Shown: positions 8,519 to 17,174 of the stretch, one piece after another | How positions within the stretch are numbered: position 1 is the first letter of the stretch | How the letters are laid out: each line of letters opens with the position of its first letter | NCBI RefSeq assembly: GCF_001418565.1 | Contig: NZ_LIQQ01000011.1 | Span: forward strand, 1-64,000 | Length of the DNA stretch: 64,000 nucleotides | Direction of reading: 5' to 3' | From: Streptomyces graminilatus | GTDB taxonomy: Bacteria > Actinomycetota > Actinomycetes > Streptomycetales > Streptomycetaceae | Program-made: the position numbers and the translations under genes | The notes under the pieces: generated by a model | What the model was told of the DNA's origin: nothing | The model's input: the letters and a program-made list of their open reading frames with translations, nothing else | Database searches by the model: none

Positions 8519-9423
8519 AGGTGTGGTGTCCCCTCTGCTTCGAGGGCGTCCAGGACGCGCGGGGCGAGCGCCGTGACCTGGTCGGCCAGTTCGGTGTCGA
8601 TCTCGATGGCCCATTGCAGGACCCAGCAGAAGTACCGGGCAGTGTGGACGAGCATGTGCCGGGCGTCGACCTCGATCCCCCGGCCGAGGCGGGCGCTTTC
8701 CTCGTGGTAGGCAGCCAGGGCGAGGTGGGGGTCGCGGCCGTCGATGAGGCAGTTCTGTACGTACAGGTTGGTCAGGTCTTCGTACACGCAGCCGGTACCG
8801 CAGCCCTCGAAGTCGATGATGCCGGGGCCTTTGCCATCGGCGAGCAGGAGGTTGCGGGCGGAGTAGTCGCCGTGCACGAAACCCGGCACGCAGGCGGCCG
8901 TCTGGACCGGACCGGCCTGGGCCAGGACGGCGGACAGTCGGGTGCGCACGGGGTGGTTGCCGTCGGGCAGTGGCCGGATGTTGCGGCGGAAAGGGGGCAG
9001 ACCGGTAAGCGCGTTGTCGGGGAGGGCGTGCAGGCGGGCGACGACCGTGCCGAGCAGCGCGGTGGCCTGCTCGTCGTGGGGGTCGGTGGGGGCGGTGCCG
9101 TCCAGGCGGGTGGCGCTGACCCAGGCCAGGGCGCCGTCGACGGTGTCGTGGCCGAGGACCTCGGGCACCCGCAGACCGTCGGCCTGCGCGGCCAGGTTGA
9201 GGCCGGTGATCTCGCGCTCGGCGCGCTCGGCCGGGCGGTGAGTGTAGATCTTCAGGATGGCCGTCTTGGACAGGAAGACCATGGACCGGCCGCCGTAGCC
9301 CACGATGGCGGTCTGGTCGAAGACGGTGTCCAGAGCTGATTCGGCGGCCTGGCGCGCGCAGTCGATCTCGCTGGCCAGCCGGGCCAGTACCGGATGCTGC
9401 CCACGGTCGGCCGCCTGTGTCAT
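8515..9423 (-). CDS. APH/HSK-type phosphotransferase
   Basis: A 302-residue aminoglycoside phosphotransferase-fold kinase. The Brenner motif FVHGDYSARNLLL and the Mg-binding IIDFEGCG follow in the usual order near residues 195-235, and the N-lobe Lys occurs in the segment FLSKTAILKIY. I chose the ATG at 9423; another in-frame ATG lies four codons upstream. The substrate cannot be read from sequence; members act on aminoglycosides, macrolides, homoserine or other small molecules. The downstream P-loop gene, now broken, was translationally coupled to it, suggesting a two-gene nucleotide or sugar kinase module. Confidence 0.8.
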   Translation of the reverse strand: MTQAADRGQHPVLARLASEIDCARQAAESALDTVFDQTAIVGYGGRSMVFLSKTAILKIYTHRPAERAEREITGLNLAAQADGLRVPEVLGHDTVDGALAWVSATRLDGTAPTDPHDEQATALLGTVVARLHALPDNALTGLPPFRRNIRPLPDGNHPVRTRLSAVLAQAGPVQTAACVPGFVHGDYSARNLLLADGKGPGIIDFEGCGTGCVYEDLTNLYVQNCLIDGRDPHLALAAYHEESARLGRGIEVDARHMLVHTARYFCWVLQWAIEIDTELADQVTALAPRVLDALEAEGTPHL

Positions 9424-9566
9424 GCTCTCGCCCATCCTCGTCCTCGGTCCTGTCTGGTACGCCATTCGTGCAGCCAGTATGGTGGCCGGGCTGCCATCGC
9501 CAGGACCTCCGGCTGCGCGCCGGCGCGCTGCCGAGCGGCTGGGTCTGGCCAGCGGCGGAGCGGTAG

Positions 9567-9719
9567 GCACGCAGCGCCAGTGTCGCGGCGGCGGCCCAAG
9601 AGAATGCGGTCTCCGCGAGGCGCCGTCCGGCGTTCCCCCAGCAGCGCCTGGACGCCATCGAGCATGTCCTGTTCGCCCTGGCACGGGCCCAGGGGCTCAA
9701 CCCCGACGAGCCGGCCTGA
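9567..9719 (+). pseudogene. Short coding remnant, C-terminal end only
   Basis: After an in-frame TAG at 9564 the frame is open for 50 codons and ends with an amphipathic, coding-like tail (RLDAIEHVLFALARAQGL, then a short acidic end). No start codon with a ribosome site was found. This looks like the surviving C-terminus of a lost gene. The rest of 9424-9794 shows nothing I can name. Confidence 0.3.
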
Positions 9720-9794
9720 GCGTGCCTGACCGGCGTGCCGGTCGTTGGGCCGTGGTGAGGAAGCCGGTCCGTCTATCCCGTGAGGCGTGCGTCT

Positions 9795-10034
9795 ATGGAT
9801 GAGAGCCCCACAGGGGCCGAGTGCCCGCGGTGCCGCGGTCCGCTGAGCGAGTACGACGGCGACCCGGGCGCCCGCTCCCGCCTCGCCCTCGACCGTGACG
9901 TCCGGATCTGCCGAAGCTGCGGGGTCGATGAGGCGGTGCGGGACGCGGCCGCGCTGGCTCCGGTGCCGCCCGGCGAATGGCCGATGCTTGAAGACCACCT
10001 GACGTGGAACAACGTGCCGGGCACCGGCAGATGA
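9795..10034 (+). CDS. Small zinc-ribbon-like protein
   Basis: A 79-residue protein with two CxxC knuckles (CPRC near residues 11-14 and CRSC near 43-46) spaced like a treble-clef or zinc-ribbon domain, followed by an acidic C-terminal half. Similar small proteins are frequent in Streptomyces and have no assigned function. ATG 9795 is the only sensible start. It stands alone, with decayed sequence on both sides. Confidence 0.6.
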   Translation: MDESPTGAECPRCRGPLSEYDGDPGARSRLALDRDVRICRSCGVDEAVRDAAALAPVPPGEWPMLEDHLTWNNVPGTGR

Positions 10035-10391
10035 GCTTCGGCTACCTTCTCCTGCGTCTGCGCCGGCTGGTCGTGCAGACCGAGGCGACCGCGAGATGAT
10101 CTCCCGGTCCCGCTCTTTGGGAACGTCTTCCGCAGCCGCAGCAACGAGTTCCCGCAACACCAGCACCGTGTCGGCGTCCCGCTCGGCGATGAGGTCCCAG
10201 TCAGCTGTCAAGCGCGCCGCTCCCGGGCATTGGCCGTGACCGCACACTGACCCGCATCGATCGACACTGCGATCGGAAAGTTCACGGTCCACCCGCCTGC
10301 CTGAAGACCACGGAATCGGCCATCGGGGCGGCGGAACCACATCCGCCACGGCCATGGGGACGACGGAACTACTCCGCCGTCCCCATGGCCA
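10035..10391. other. Intergenic stretch without an identifiable gene
   Basis: Reading the - strand gives short coding-like pieces (for example a segment beginning ADWDLIAERDADTV) but no complete frame with a start. It is probably the remains of one or more deleted genes. I cannot assign a family. Confidence 0.3.
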
Positions 10392-10868
10392 TCAAGACTC
10401 TCCGGCCACCGAGCTTCGCCGGAGACGGTGGTCAAGTTCCCACAACGCTGTGCGGTTGGAATCCCAACGCACTGCCGACATTGCCTCGTTGAACGAGAAC
10501 CAGCTGTACTCGGTGTGCTCGCTGGACAGCGCCAACTCCGATGCGTCGGCTCGGACACCGAAGGCATACTCGGGAAGCACCAAGACCTCCGGCCCCCACG
10601 TGAACTCGCCAGTGACACTCACCACTGGAATCGACGCCCGCGCATCCAGTTCGATGAACTCGAAGTCGCCGGCCAAGCCAGCCTCCTCGGCGGTCTCTCG
10701 CCTGGCGGCCTGTAGCGGTGCTTCACCCGCCTCCCCACCACCAGCCACACCCTGCCAGTAGGCGCCGTCCAAGCGACGGAACAAGGCGTAGAGCAGCCCT
10801 CCCTCAGTCTGCCGGTACGGCAGCACTAACACCTGGAACGGAGCGCGATCCTCCACGGCTTCAACCAT
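10392..10868 (-). CDS. Nudix hydrolase
   Basis: A 158-residue Nudix protein. The full Nudix box G-x5-E-x7-REUxEExGU is present at about residues 43-65 (GGGEAGE, then RETAEEAGL). The family cleaves nucleoside diphosphate derivatives using Mg2+; the substrate here is unknown. The short N-terminal strand (FQVLVLPYR) before the box fits a compact NTP-pyrophosphohydrolase type. It starts at ATG 10868. Confidence 0.85.
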   Translation of the reverse strand: MVEAVEDRAPFQVLVLPYRQTEGGLLYALFRRLDGAYWQGVAGGGEAGEAPLQAARRETAEEAGLAGDFEFIELDARASIPVVSVTGEFTWGPEVLVLPEYAFGVRADASELALSSEHTEYSWFSFNEAMSAVRWDSNRTALWELDHRLRRSSVAGES

Positions 10869-10936
10869 CGCTCCACGGTAGTGCCGCTGGGCCGCCTACG
10901 GTGCCGATGGGCCTACATCTCAGCCTGTCCCACCCG

Positions 10937-11641
10937 TCACGGAGTTCCACTGCGCCGATACCCGGCCCACAATCGTCCGCCAGCCCGAGCCAGGACATCG
11001 TCAACGACGCCAACAAGGGCGTCGGTCTGCCCATCCAATGCCCTACGGACAGCATGGAGCAGGCGGGCATTGAGTCCAGGTGCTGCGGCATCGAGGCGGC
11101 GTGCCAGCCACTTCCCGCCGCCACCCCATGCCCCACCGAGGGCCAACACGAGCTCACCTGTCCGCCTCGCCAGCTCTGAGGCGATGAACAGCCGTTCGCC
11201 CTGATCGGTGCTCCCAGCGAGATCGTCCAGGAGATCCGTGATCGCATAGCGGGAGTCCTCGATCTCCTCTGCTGGCATCGCAGGTGGACCCGCGAGGGCC
11301 AGTTTTCTGGCTTCCGCAGCCAGACGCTCGCCGAGCCCATCCACGTCGAAGAGCAGCTCGCCGTCCGCACACATCCATAGCAGTGGGGACCGGCGCTTGC
11401 GGGTTTCCCGGTCTACGAATGCGTGCCAGGTCTCTTCGGTGTATACGAAGAGTTCCACGGGCCAGTCACCGTGCTGGAGGCTCTCTCTGTACGGAGCCGG
11501 CAGACCGTGCAACAGCACCACGATGTCCAGGTCGGACAAGGCCGTGCGGTGCTCCGTCAGCACGCTGCCTCCCAGAAATGCCGCTCGAGCGGCAGGATGA
11601 CGTTCCTCTACAACGGCGCGGGCAACGACAACCGGATCCAT
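10937..11641 (-). CDS. Nucleotidyltransferase-domain protein
   Basis: A 234-residue protein with the nucleotidyltransferase signature: GGS at residues 24-26 and the DLD metal-binding pair at residues 37-39, as in aminoglycoside adenylyltransferases and MNT-type enzymes. A third acidic strand (WPVELFVYTEE) follows near residue 60, and the C-terminal half is helical. Substrate unknown: it could modify a small molecule, protein or tRNA. It lies 68 bases from the Nudix gene on the same strand, so the two may be co-transcribed. Confidence 0.75.
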   Translation of the reverse strand: MDPVVVARAVVEERHPAARAAFLGGSVLTEHRTALSDLDIVVLLHGLPAPYRESLQHGDWPVELFVYTEETWHAFVDRETRKRRSPLLWMCADGELLFDVDGLGERLAAEARKLALAGPPAMPAEEIEDSRYAITDLLDDLAGSTDQGERLFIASELARRTGELVLALGGAWGGGGKWLARRLDAAAPGLNARLLHAVRRALDGQTDALVGVVDDVLARAGGRLWAGYRRSGTP

Positions 11642-11920
11642 GCAGCCACTATCGGTATCCAGAACGCGTTACGCATGTGGTTACTTCAGTCACTCGGGCG
11701 AGCCGTCGTACGCCGTGTCTCAGCGTTCGTACGCAACGGCTGGTCACTGAAACCGTCCACACGCTGTGGATGTGCGCTGGCCTGCCCCATCGTCGACTAC
11801 TCCCTGTGGGGGCGAGCTGTTGTCCGTTGCCTCCTGTGACTGTTGATCGCGTCGAGACCGCTCGCGCAGACGCGAATGACAGACAAGGCGCTGCTTCGTC
11901 TCACCGCGACAGTAGAGAGA

Positions 11921-12745
11921 TCAAGTGCGCACACTGCTTGCGCCACGCCATGCCTGCACCAGAGCCTCAACCGAGGCGAACCGGTCAGCAGGATCGCTGG
12001 CATTGGCACGCTCGATGACCTTCAGCTGTGGCGGCGAACCGCGCCATTCCTGCTCGTCATCGCCGGCATCCAGCAGCAGACGCAGCGCCCGGCCGAGCAC
12101 GAACACGGTCGTTCGGATATCGATGGTCGAGCCCCTGATGAACTCCTCAGGGGCCATGAAACGCCTCGACCCCGGCAGTCGATCGACCTCCAGAATGAAC
12201 GGACCCGGCCGATACTCGTCCAAGTCACACAGCACCAGGCGGTCGCAGTCGAAGTCGTACAGCAGGCAGCCGTCGTAGAAATCAACAGCGATGAGCCCCG
12301 CCGCCTCGACGGCCAGGTGCGCATCGAGGATCTGCTCCAGGGCCCGGAGGATGACCGTTACCGGGAGTCTGCGGAACCGCGCCATCGGACTGTCGGAAGC
12401 GGCGCGGCCACCGTGGCGGGAGATGGTGGGGTGGTACAGAACTTCGCCATCCACCCACGGATAGACGAGAGCCAGTCCACCAGTGACGTCGAAGGAGTGC
12501 TGGAGAGGCACGATCAGCGGATGCTGGACCGCAGCATGGACCTCCACAGCACGGCGCAGCGAAGCGGCAGCCTCCGGCACTGTCGCACCCTTCACGAACC
12601 ACCGCTCGTCGCCTACAGCGACCCCGTAGGAAACACAGCCGGAGTCCTGCTCCCGGAAGATCCGGAAGACGGTACCCACTTCTTCCAGGTAGGTCTCCAG
12701 TACATCGACGGACTCAGCACTCAGCGGCAGCGGGGGCGGTGGCAT
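11921..12745 (-). CDS. Serine/threonine protein kinase-like protein, altered catalytic loop
   Basis: A 274-residue protein with a compact kinase-like fold. The N-lobe Lys is in ERWFVKGA (about residue 51). The position of the HRDxxxxN loop is occupied by AVDFYDGCLLYDFD (about residues 150-165), and the DFG position reads CDLD. The HRD His and Arg and the Asn are not conserved, so it may be a pseudokinase or a divergent atypical kinase. Such short kinase-like proteins recur in Streptomyces accessory DNA. A dispersed repeat lies 24 bases upstream of the ATG (12745). Confidence 0.6.
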   Translation of the reverse strand: MPPPPLPLSAESVDVLETYLEEVGTVFRIFREQDSGCVSYGVAVGDERWFVKGATVPEAAASLRRAVEVHAAVQHPLIVPLQHSFDVTGGLALVYPWVDGEVLYHPTISRHGGRAASDSPMARFRRLPVTVILRALEQILDAHLAVEAAGLIAVDFYDGCLLYDFDCDRLVLCDLDEYRPGPFILEVDRLPGSRRFMAPEEFIRGSTIDIRTTVFVLGRALRLLLDAGDDEQEWRGSPPQLKVIERANASDPADRFASVEALVQAWRGASSVRT

Positions 12746-12768
12746 AGCACCATCCTGTCAGCCCGGAG

Positions 12769-12846
12769 GGCCGGTGCAGTCCAAGGAGGCACCGTCTGCT
12801 GTCGGCTGACATGGTTCCTCGGATGCGGATTGGATGGCGAACGCAG
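12769..12846. repeat. Dispersed imperfect repeat, copy 1
   Basis: About 78 bases closely resembling 25126-25200. Shared blocks include GGCCGGTGCAGTCCAAGGAG, ACCGTCTGC and TGGATGGCGAACGC, with diverged bases between. In both places the repeat borders broken coding sequence, consistent with the scar or end of a lost mobile element. Here it also forms the upstream region of the kinase-like gene. Confidence 0.6.
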
Positions 12847-13340
12847 TGCTGCGAGGAGTTCGGCGGAACGATCGCCGCACCACGGCTGGTGTTCCTCATC
12901 ACCGACCTCCTGGAGACGGGCATCGGCGTGCAGCACATCTTCGCGGCCCGCCTGAACAGCATCGACCTCGACGCGCGCACCGGTAGCGAGTTCACCAAGC
13001 CGGAGCGCGGCGGCTATGAGGTCGTCCGTGTCCCCTTCACCGCCGAGGCGGTCCGCGCCCTGCGCTGATGCCGCCCGCGCTGGGCGAGTTCATCTCCGCC
13101 GACACCGACGCGATCGCCTCGCTGGTCGATCACCCGGTGAACGCGTGAGCGGCTCACCGGCGTTCGTGAGCCTGAGCGGTCCGGACAAGCGGCAAAACCA
13201 CCCATCTGAAGCTGCTCGCAGGCCATGGCGCTGCCCTGCAGCCGCTCGGATCCCTCCATCACCACGACCCTGAGCCTTGGCCGAGGTTTCCCGGGACGCG
13301 GCGGCCGCCACGGCCACCCTCACCGCGCGGGTCTTCCCTT
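12847..13340. other. Decayed coding fragments
   Basis: The + strand carries a piece ending at 13068 with coding character (for example IGVQHIFAARLNSIDL near its middle) and another around 13280-13341 (EVSRDAAAATATLTARVFP, ending in TAG). Neither has a credible start or a recognisable family. They seem to be remnants between the repeat and the phosphohexomutase fragment. Confidence 0.3.
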
Positions 13341-13655
13341 AGTGCCTTCCCCACGCTGGAGGAACTCGACGACGCTGTCCGCGAACTGCGGCGTCTGTAC
13401 CCGCACACTCAGCTCGTCCACACCGTCCCTGTGCCGCTGAATAACGTCCTTGACCGGCTGCCGCGGCTCCTGCCCGGCTGGAGCGCCGCCCTCTCCGGCG
13501 ATCCGGCGCTCTACGACGACGGCGCGCACGGCCGCATCGCCGTGCGCGCCTCCGGCACGGAACCGGGAACCCGCCTCTACATCGAGGCCCCCGCCCAGAC
13601 CGCTGAACGTCTCGCCGAGGCCCTGGGCGGGCCGAAGATCAACCTGCCTGCTTGA
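13341..13655 (+). pseudogene. C-terminal fragment of a phosphoglucomutase/phosphomannomutase-type enzyme
   Basis: The frame ends with RASGTEPGTRLYIEA, the phosphate-binding loop (R-x-SGTEP) of the C-terminal domain of alpha-D-phosphohexomutases. Only about 100 codons remain; the catalytic serine, metal-binding and sugar-binding domains are missing. No start fits. The 3' end overlaps the convergent Nudix gene by 17 bases. Confidence 0.55.
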
Positions 13656-14193
13656 GCAGGCCGGCGGCCACCAGACCCGCCAGGCCCATGTCCGCGTCGG
13701 TGTACTGACCGCCGAGGAGATGGGCCACGTAATCGTCCAGCGGCATGGTGACCGGCTCGACGAACTCTTCGGCGTCCGGCTTGGGTTCGGTCACCTTGCG
13801 GCAGTTCCGGGCCAGTACCGCGTGCCGCACGTGAGTGGCGTATGAGGCCAGGTAGGTCTTCATGACGACCTCGACCGTGCCGGCCTCGTACCCGGTCTCC
13901 TCCAGCAGCTCGCGCGCCGCTGCGGCCTCGACCTCCTCTCCTCCGGAGACCAGGCCGCCGGGCAGCTCCGCCAGGACCTTCCCCGGGCCGGGCCGGAACT
14001 GGCGTACGAGAACGCCCTGTCCGTCCTCAGTGAGGGCCACCACCGCCACCGTCCTCGGGCCCTGAAGGATGTCCCAGTCCGATTCCTTGCCGTCCGGCTG
14101 TACGTAGGTGCGACAACTCACCTTCAGCCAACCGGCCGGCTCCGGACGCTCGCTCTGCAGCGTCCACTCCAGCCCTTTAGTCACGCTCGGCAT
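13639..14193 (-). CDS. Nudix hydrolase, ADP-ribose pyrophosphatase-like
   Basis: A 184-residue Nudix enzyme with a perfect box (GGLVSGGEE, then RELLEETG) at about residues 77-99, and N-terminal strands (WDILQGPRTVAVVAL) of the ADP-ribose/ADP-sugar diphosphatase type. The likely role is cleavage of an ADP-sugar or related nucleotide. The chosen ATG is 14193. Confidence 0.83.
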   Translation of the reverse strand: MPSVTKGLEWTLQSERPEPAGWLKVSCRTYVQPDGKESDWDILQGPRTVAVVALTEDGQGVLVRQFRPGPGKVLAELPGGLVSGGEEVEAAAARELLEETGYEAGTVEVVMKTYLASYATHVRHAVLARNCRKVTEPKPDAEEFVEPVTMPLDDYVAHLLGGQYTDADMGLAGLVAAGLLKQAG

Positions 14194-14339
14194 CCTATCC
14201 AACTCGTTGTGTGACAAATGGGAGGGTGGTGGTCCGCCGTCACCGCGCCGCGCGCACGCCGCGCCGTAGGACAGCGGACTCGCGGGAGGTGGCGCCCGCG
14301 ATGCGCGACACCCCCGGAAGGACATGGGTTGAGACGGTG

Positions 14340-14572
14340 TCAGCGGATGATGATCCCCTGGCCGACGAGCTGTCGCCGCATCGCTTGGTACTCCTCCACG
14401 GTGACCGGCCGCTGTCCGCGAGCGTGCTTGGGCTTGCCCACCTCGGAAGGCTCCGGCCATTCGTCGGCGGCGGGCAGCACGTCCAGGGCGGCATGCGAGC
14501 CGGCCTTGGCACGCGGGGCCCGCGCATGAACAGGGTGACCGTGCCGGGGAGCGTGATCGTCTGATGGGCCAT
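14340..14572 (-). pseudogene. Possible small gene with one frameshift
   Basis: An opening MAHQTITLPGTVTLFMRGP in one frame continues, after a one-frame change, as a coding-like stretch ending YQAMRRQLVGQGIIIR. Together they would form a protein of about 75 residues of unknown function. The assignment rests only on codon and amino-acid texture. The rest of 14194-14668 shows nothing else. Confidence 0.3.
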
Positions 14573-14668
14573 CGGATAGCCCAGGGCGTAGCACGAACCG
14601 GGAAGGGGGATCGGGTTGGCGATACGGTTGCGCCCTCAGCGGTGGTGGCTGAAGGAGAGGACGAAGGC

Positions 14669-15445
14669 GTGGCACTCAGGGCCATTCGCTCGGCGTTGGA
14701 AGCGGTGTACGTACGGCGCCTGGCCCGGAAACTGGAGGGCTCCCTCCGGCCGAAGCACGTCGGGATCATGCTCGACGGCAACCGGCGCTGGGCCCGCGGC
14801 GCCGGTCACGACGATCCCCGCGAAGGCTACCGGGTCGGTGGGGCGAAGGTCGCCGACTTCCTGCGCTGGTGCACCGCCGCCGACATCGAGCACGTGACGC
14901 TGTGGATGCTCTCCGACGACAACCTTCACCGGCCCGCCGAGGAGCTCGGCCCGCTGATCGAGATCATCGAGGAGACCGTGCAGAGCATCTGCGCGGCGCC
15001 GGAACCGTGGGAGATCGAGATCATTGGCGCCCTCGACCTGCTGCCCGGAGACAGCGCGCGTGCCCTGAAGGACGCCGTTGCTCCGACCGACGGACGGGGC
15101 GGGCTCAAGGTCGACGTCGCTGTCGGCTACGGCGGCCGCCGCGAGATCGTCGACGCGGTCAAGGCGGCTTTCGAGAAGCACACCGCGGCTGGCGGTGACC
15201 CGGCAGAGCTGGCCGAGAACTTCGAGGCCCAGCACATCTCCGAGCACCTGTACTCCAGGGCCGGCAAGGACACCGACTTCATCATCCGCACCTCCGGTGA
15301 ACAGCGGCTGTCCGGATTCCTGCTGTGGCAGTCCGCGTACGCCGAGGTCCACTTCGTCGAGGTCCTGTGGCCTGCCTTCCGCCAGATCGACCTGCTGCGG
15401 GCGCTGCGCTCCTACGCGGACAGGGATCGCCGCTACGGCCGTTGA
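14669..15445 (+). CDS. cis-Prenyltransferase (polyprenyl diphosphate synthase)
   Basis: A 258-residue isoprenyl transferase of the UppS family. The catalytic P-loop-like motif (HVGIMLDGNRRWA) lies at about residues 30-42 and the conserved C-terminal block (TDFIIRTSGEQRLSGFLLWQ) near 205. The enzyme condenses isopentenyl diphosphate units in Z configuration onto an allylic primer, normally to make undecaprenyl or shorter carrier lipids. GTG 14669 is the likely start. Family: firm; chain length and whether this is a duplicate of the housekeeping enzyme: unknown. Confidence 0.85.
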   Translation: MALRAIRSALEAVYVRRLARKLEGSLRPKHVGIMLDGNRRWARGAGHDDPREGYRVGGAKVADFLRWCTAADIEHVTLWMLSDDNLHRPAEELGPLIEIIEETVQSICAAPEPWEIEIIGALDLLPGDSARALKDAVAPTDGRGGLKVDVAVGYGGRREIVDAVKAAFEKHTAAGGDPAELAENFEAQHISEHLYSRAGKDTDFIIRTSGEQRLSGFLLWQSAYAEVHFVEVLWPAFRQIDLLRALRSYADRDRRYGR

Positions 15446-15560
15446 CGTCATGCCAGGCGCGCCATCCGCGGGTCGGCGAGGATCGCGTCGACGGCCCGCT
15501 TGACCGAACTGTCCTGGTCCTTCGTCGTCACCTCAACCGTCAGCTACACCTGTCCCTCGT

Positions 15561-16460
15561 TCAGACGGGCAGGAACGGGCTGGGCGTTCCGTGCCAGCTG
15601 ATGCTGAGGGCGTCGCGGGCGCGGGTGGTGGCGAGGCCGTCAGTTCATCTTCCCATGAGTGGTAGGGGGTGAAGGTGGAGGTGGGTCCGTGGAGCACGGA
15701 CCGGTAGCCAGCGAGGGTGTCGGTGCCGTCGTCGAGGTCGTCGAACTCGACCTTGTTGTTCGTGGAGTCGACGACGCGGAGTGCCTTGGCGAGGATCTCT
15801 TTGGTGGTGCGGTAGCTGAGGGTCAGGCGTGAGGCGCGCCCTTGATGTTCATGCCGACCGAGCTGAGGGCGACCTAGTGGTCGTAGATGCGCTGGTGGGT
15901 GTCGCCGGCGATGAACAGGTCGTTGGGGAGGCGGGGGTGTTGGACCATGGCGCGGAGCATCTTCCAGTGGGCCGGGCTGAGGTCCTGGGCTTCGTCGACG
16001 ACGATGTGCCAGTAGCGGTGGCCGAGGTAGCGCATGCCGGAGCCGTCGTGCGGTGGATGAGGTCCTTGCCGCCGATCGCGTCCTTGTATTCGCGGCGGGC
16101 CTGGATTTTCGCGGCGCGGTCGATCTCGTAGCGGGCGGCTCGCTCGGCTGCCTGGCCCCAGGTTTCGATGCCGCGCTTGTCGAGGCGGGCGGTGAACTGC
16201 TCGACGAGCTTCCAGATGTGGTGGCGATCAGGCCTGGTCAGTGCGCGGCCACGGCCGGCCCGGCGGGCCTGGAAGTAGGCGGAGCGGGTGGGCACGGACT
16301 GGCCGAGGATGACCTGCTCCCACTCTTCCAGGAGGAATTCCGGCTCCCAGCGGCGGTCGTCGAGCTCGGCCAGCAGCTGGCGCAGCTCGTCCAGGGCGAC
16401 GCTGTCGTAGACGCGCTGTTTGCCGCGGCCGGGGGCGGCGTTTTCGCCCAGCGGCAACAA
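15561..16460 (-). pseudogene. Truncated UvrD/Rep-type helicase remnant
   Basis: Reading the - strand with frame changes recovers VVDEAQDLSPAHWKML (motif II, DEAQD), then FIAGDTHQRIYDH, an in-frame TAG, then LTLSYRTTKEIL (motif IV region), and finally a natural-looking C-terminus SISWHGTPSPFLPV with its stop at 15561-15563. The N-terminal ATPase part with Walker A is missing and the gene begins abruptly at about 16460, against the acetyltransferase end. A segment is also missing before the C-terminus. This helicase has lost both its 5' third and an internal block. Confidence 0.65.
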
Positions 16461-16464
16461 GGAA

Positions 16465-17055
16465 TCAGCCGAGGCGCGGCGCATCCGGTGACTGGGGAGC
16501 GATCAGTACGCCGGACCACTTCTCGCTCGGCTGGCCGCGCCGGAACATGATTTCTGACTTCGAGTGGATGGTGAAGCCGGCACGCTCCGTGACCTTGCGA
16601 GACCCGACATTCCCCACGAGGGCGTGCCACAAGATACGTCGCAGCCCCATGCCCTCCTGGGAGAATCCCCACCGGCATGCGGTTCGGACAGCCTCCGTCA
16701 TGACGCCTGAACCGCGAGCGTGCGCAGCCAGCCAGTAACCGACCTCGGCAGCTGTGTCGGTCTTGCGGTGCAAGCCGATCCGGCCGAGCGGCTGGCCCGT
16801 GGCAGCGTTTTCGATGACGAAGTTCGCTGCTGTTCCGTTGTGGGCCCTCGCGATGGCGATGTTCTCGACGAAGAACTGAGCATGGTTGCGCTCGTAGGGG
16901 ACAGGCAGGCTGACCCAGCGCAGCATCTCCGGATCGAGTGAGAGCTCATACACCCAATCGACGTCGTCAGGGTGGAAGGAGCGGAGTCGCAACCGTTCGG
17001 TGACGATGACGGGCAGATCGATTGGTGTTGCACCGTGGCCAGTCACTCGATCCAT
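16465..17055 (-). CDS. GNAT N-acetyltransferase, RimJ/RimL-like
   Basis: A 196-residue acetyltransferase. It opens with TERLRLRSFHPDD (typical RimJ/RimL start). The acetyl-CoA loop is around ARGSGVMTEAVR, and the C-terminal block (LVGNVGSRKVTERAGF) is the usual N-x-S-x-R-V-x-E-K-x-GF motif. Family members acetylate N-termini of proteins or small-molecule amines; the substrate here is unknown. It lies upstream-adjacent in orientation to the truncated helicase and 119 bases from the SerRS gene end. Confidence 0.8.
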   Translation of the reverse strand: MDRVTGHGATPIDLPVIVTERLRLRSFHPDDVDWVYELSLDPEMLRWVSLPVPYERNHAQFFVENIAIARAHNGTAANFVIENAATGQPLGRIGLHRKTDTAAEVGYWLAAHARGSGVMTEAVRTACRWGFSQEGMGLRRILWHALVGNVGSRKVTERAGFTIHSKSEIMFRRGQPSEKWSGVLIAPQSPDAPRLG

Positions 17056-17174
17056 ACCCCGATTCTGGCCGAAGAGCGGCACCGGAGTTGGCGCCTCAGT
17101 TACAGGAGGGCGACCGCTGGCTGCGAGGCATCCGTCCCAGGCAACGGATGCCTCCAGCAGGCCGCCCGGCCGAT

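Noticed and set aside
12769-12846. The dispersed repeat read on the - strand as a PHO-box-like direct repeat (GTTCGCCATCC units)
   Set aside because: Copy 2 has GTTCGCC and GTTCACG with 12-base spacing, but copy 1 loses the second unit, so the match to the 11-base PhoP repeat is too weak.
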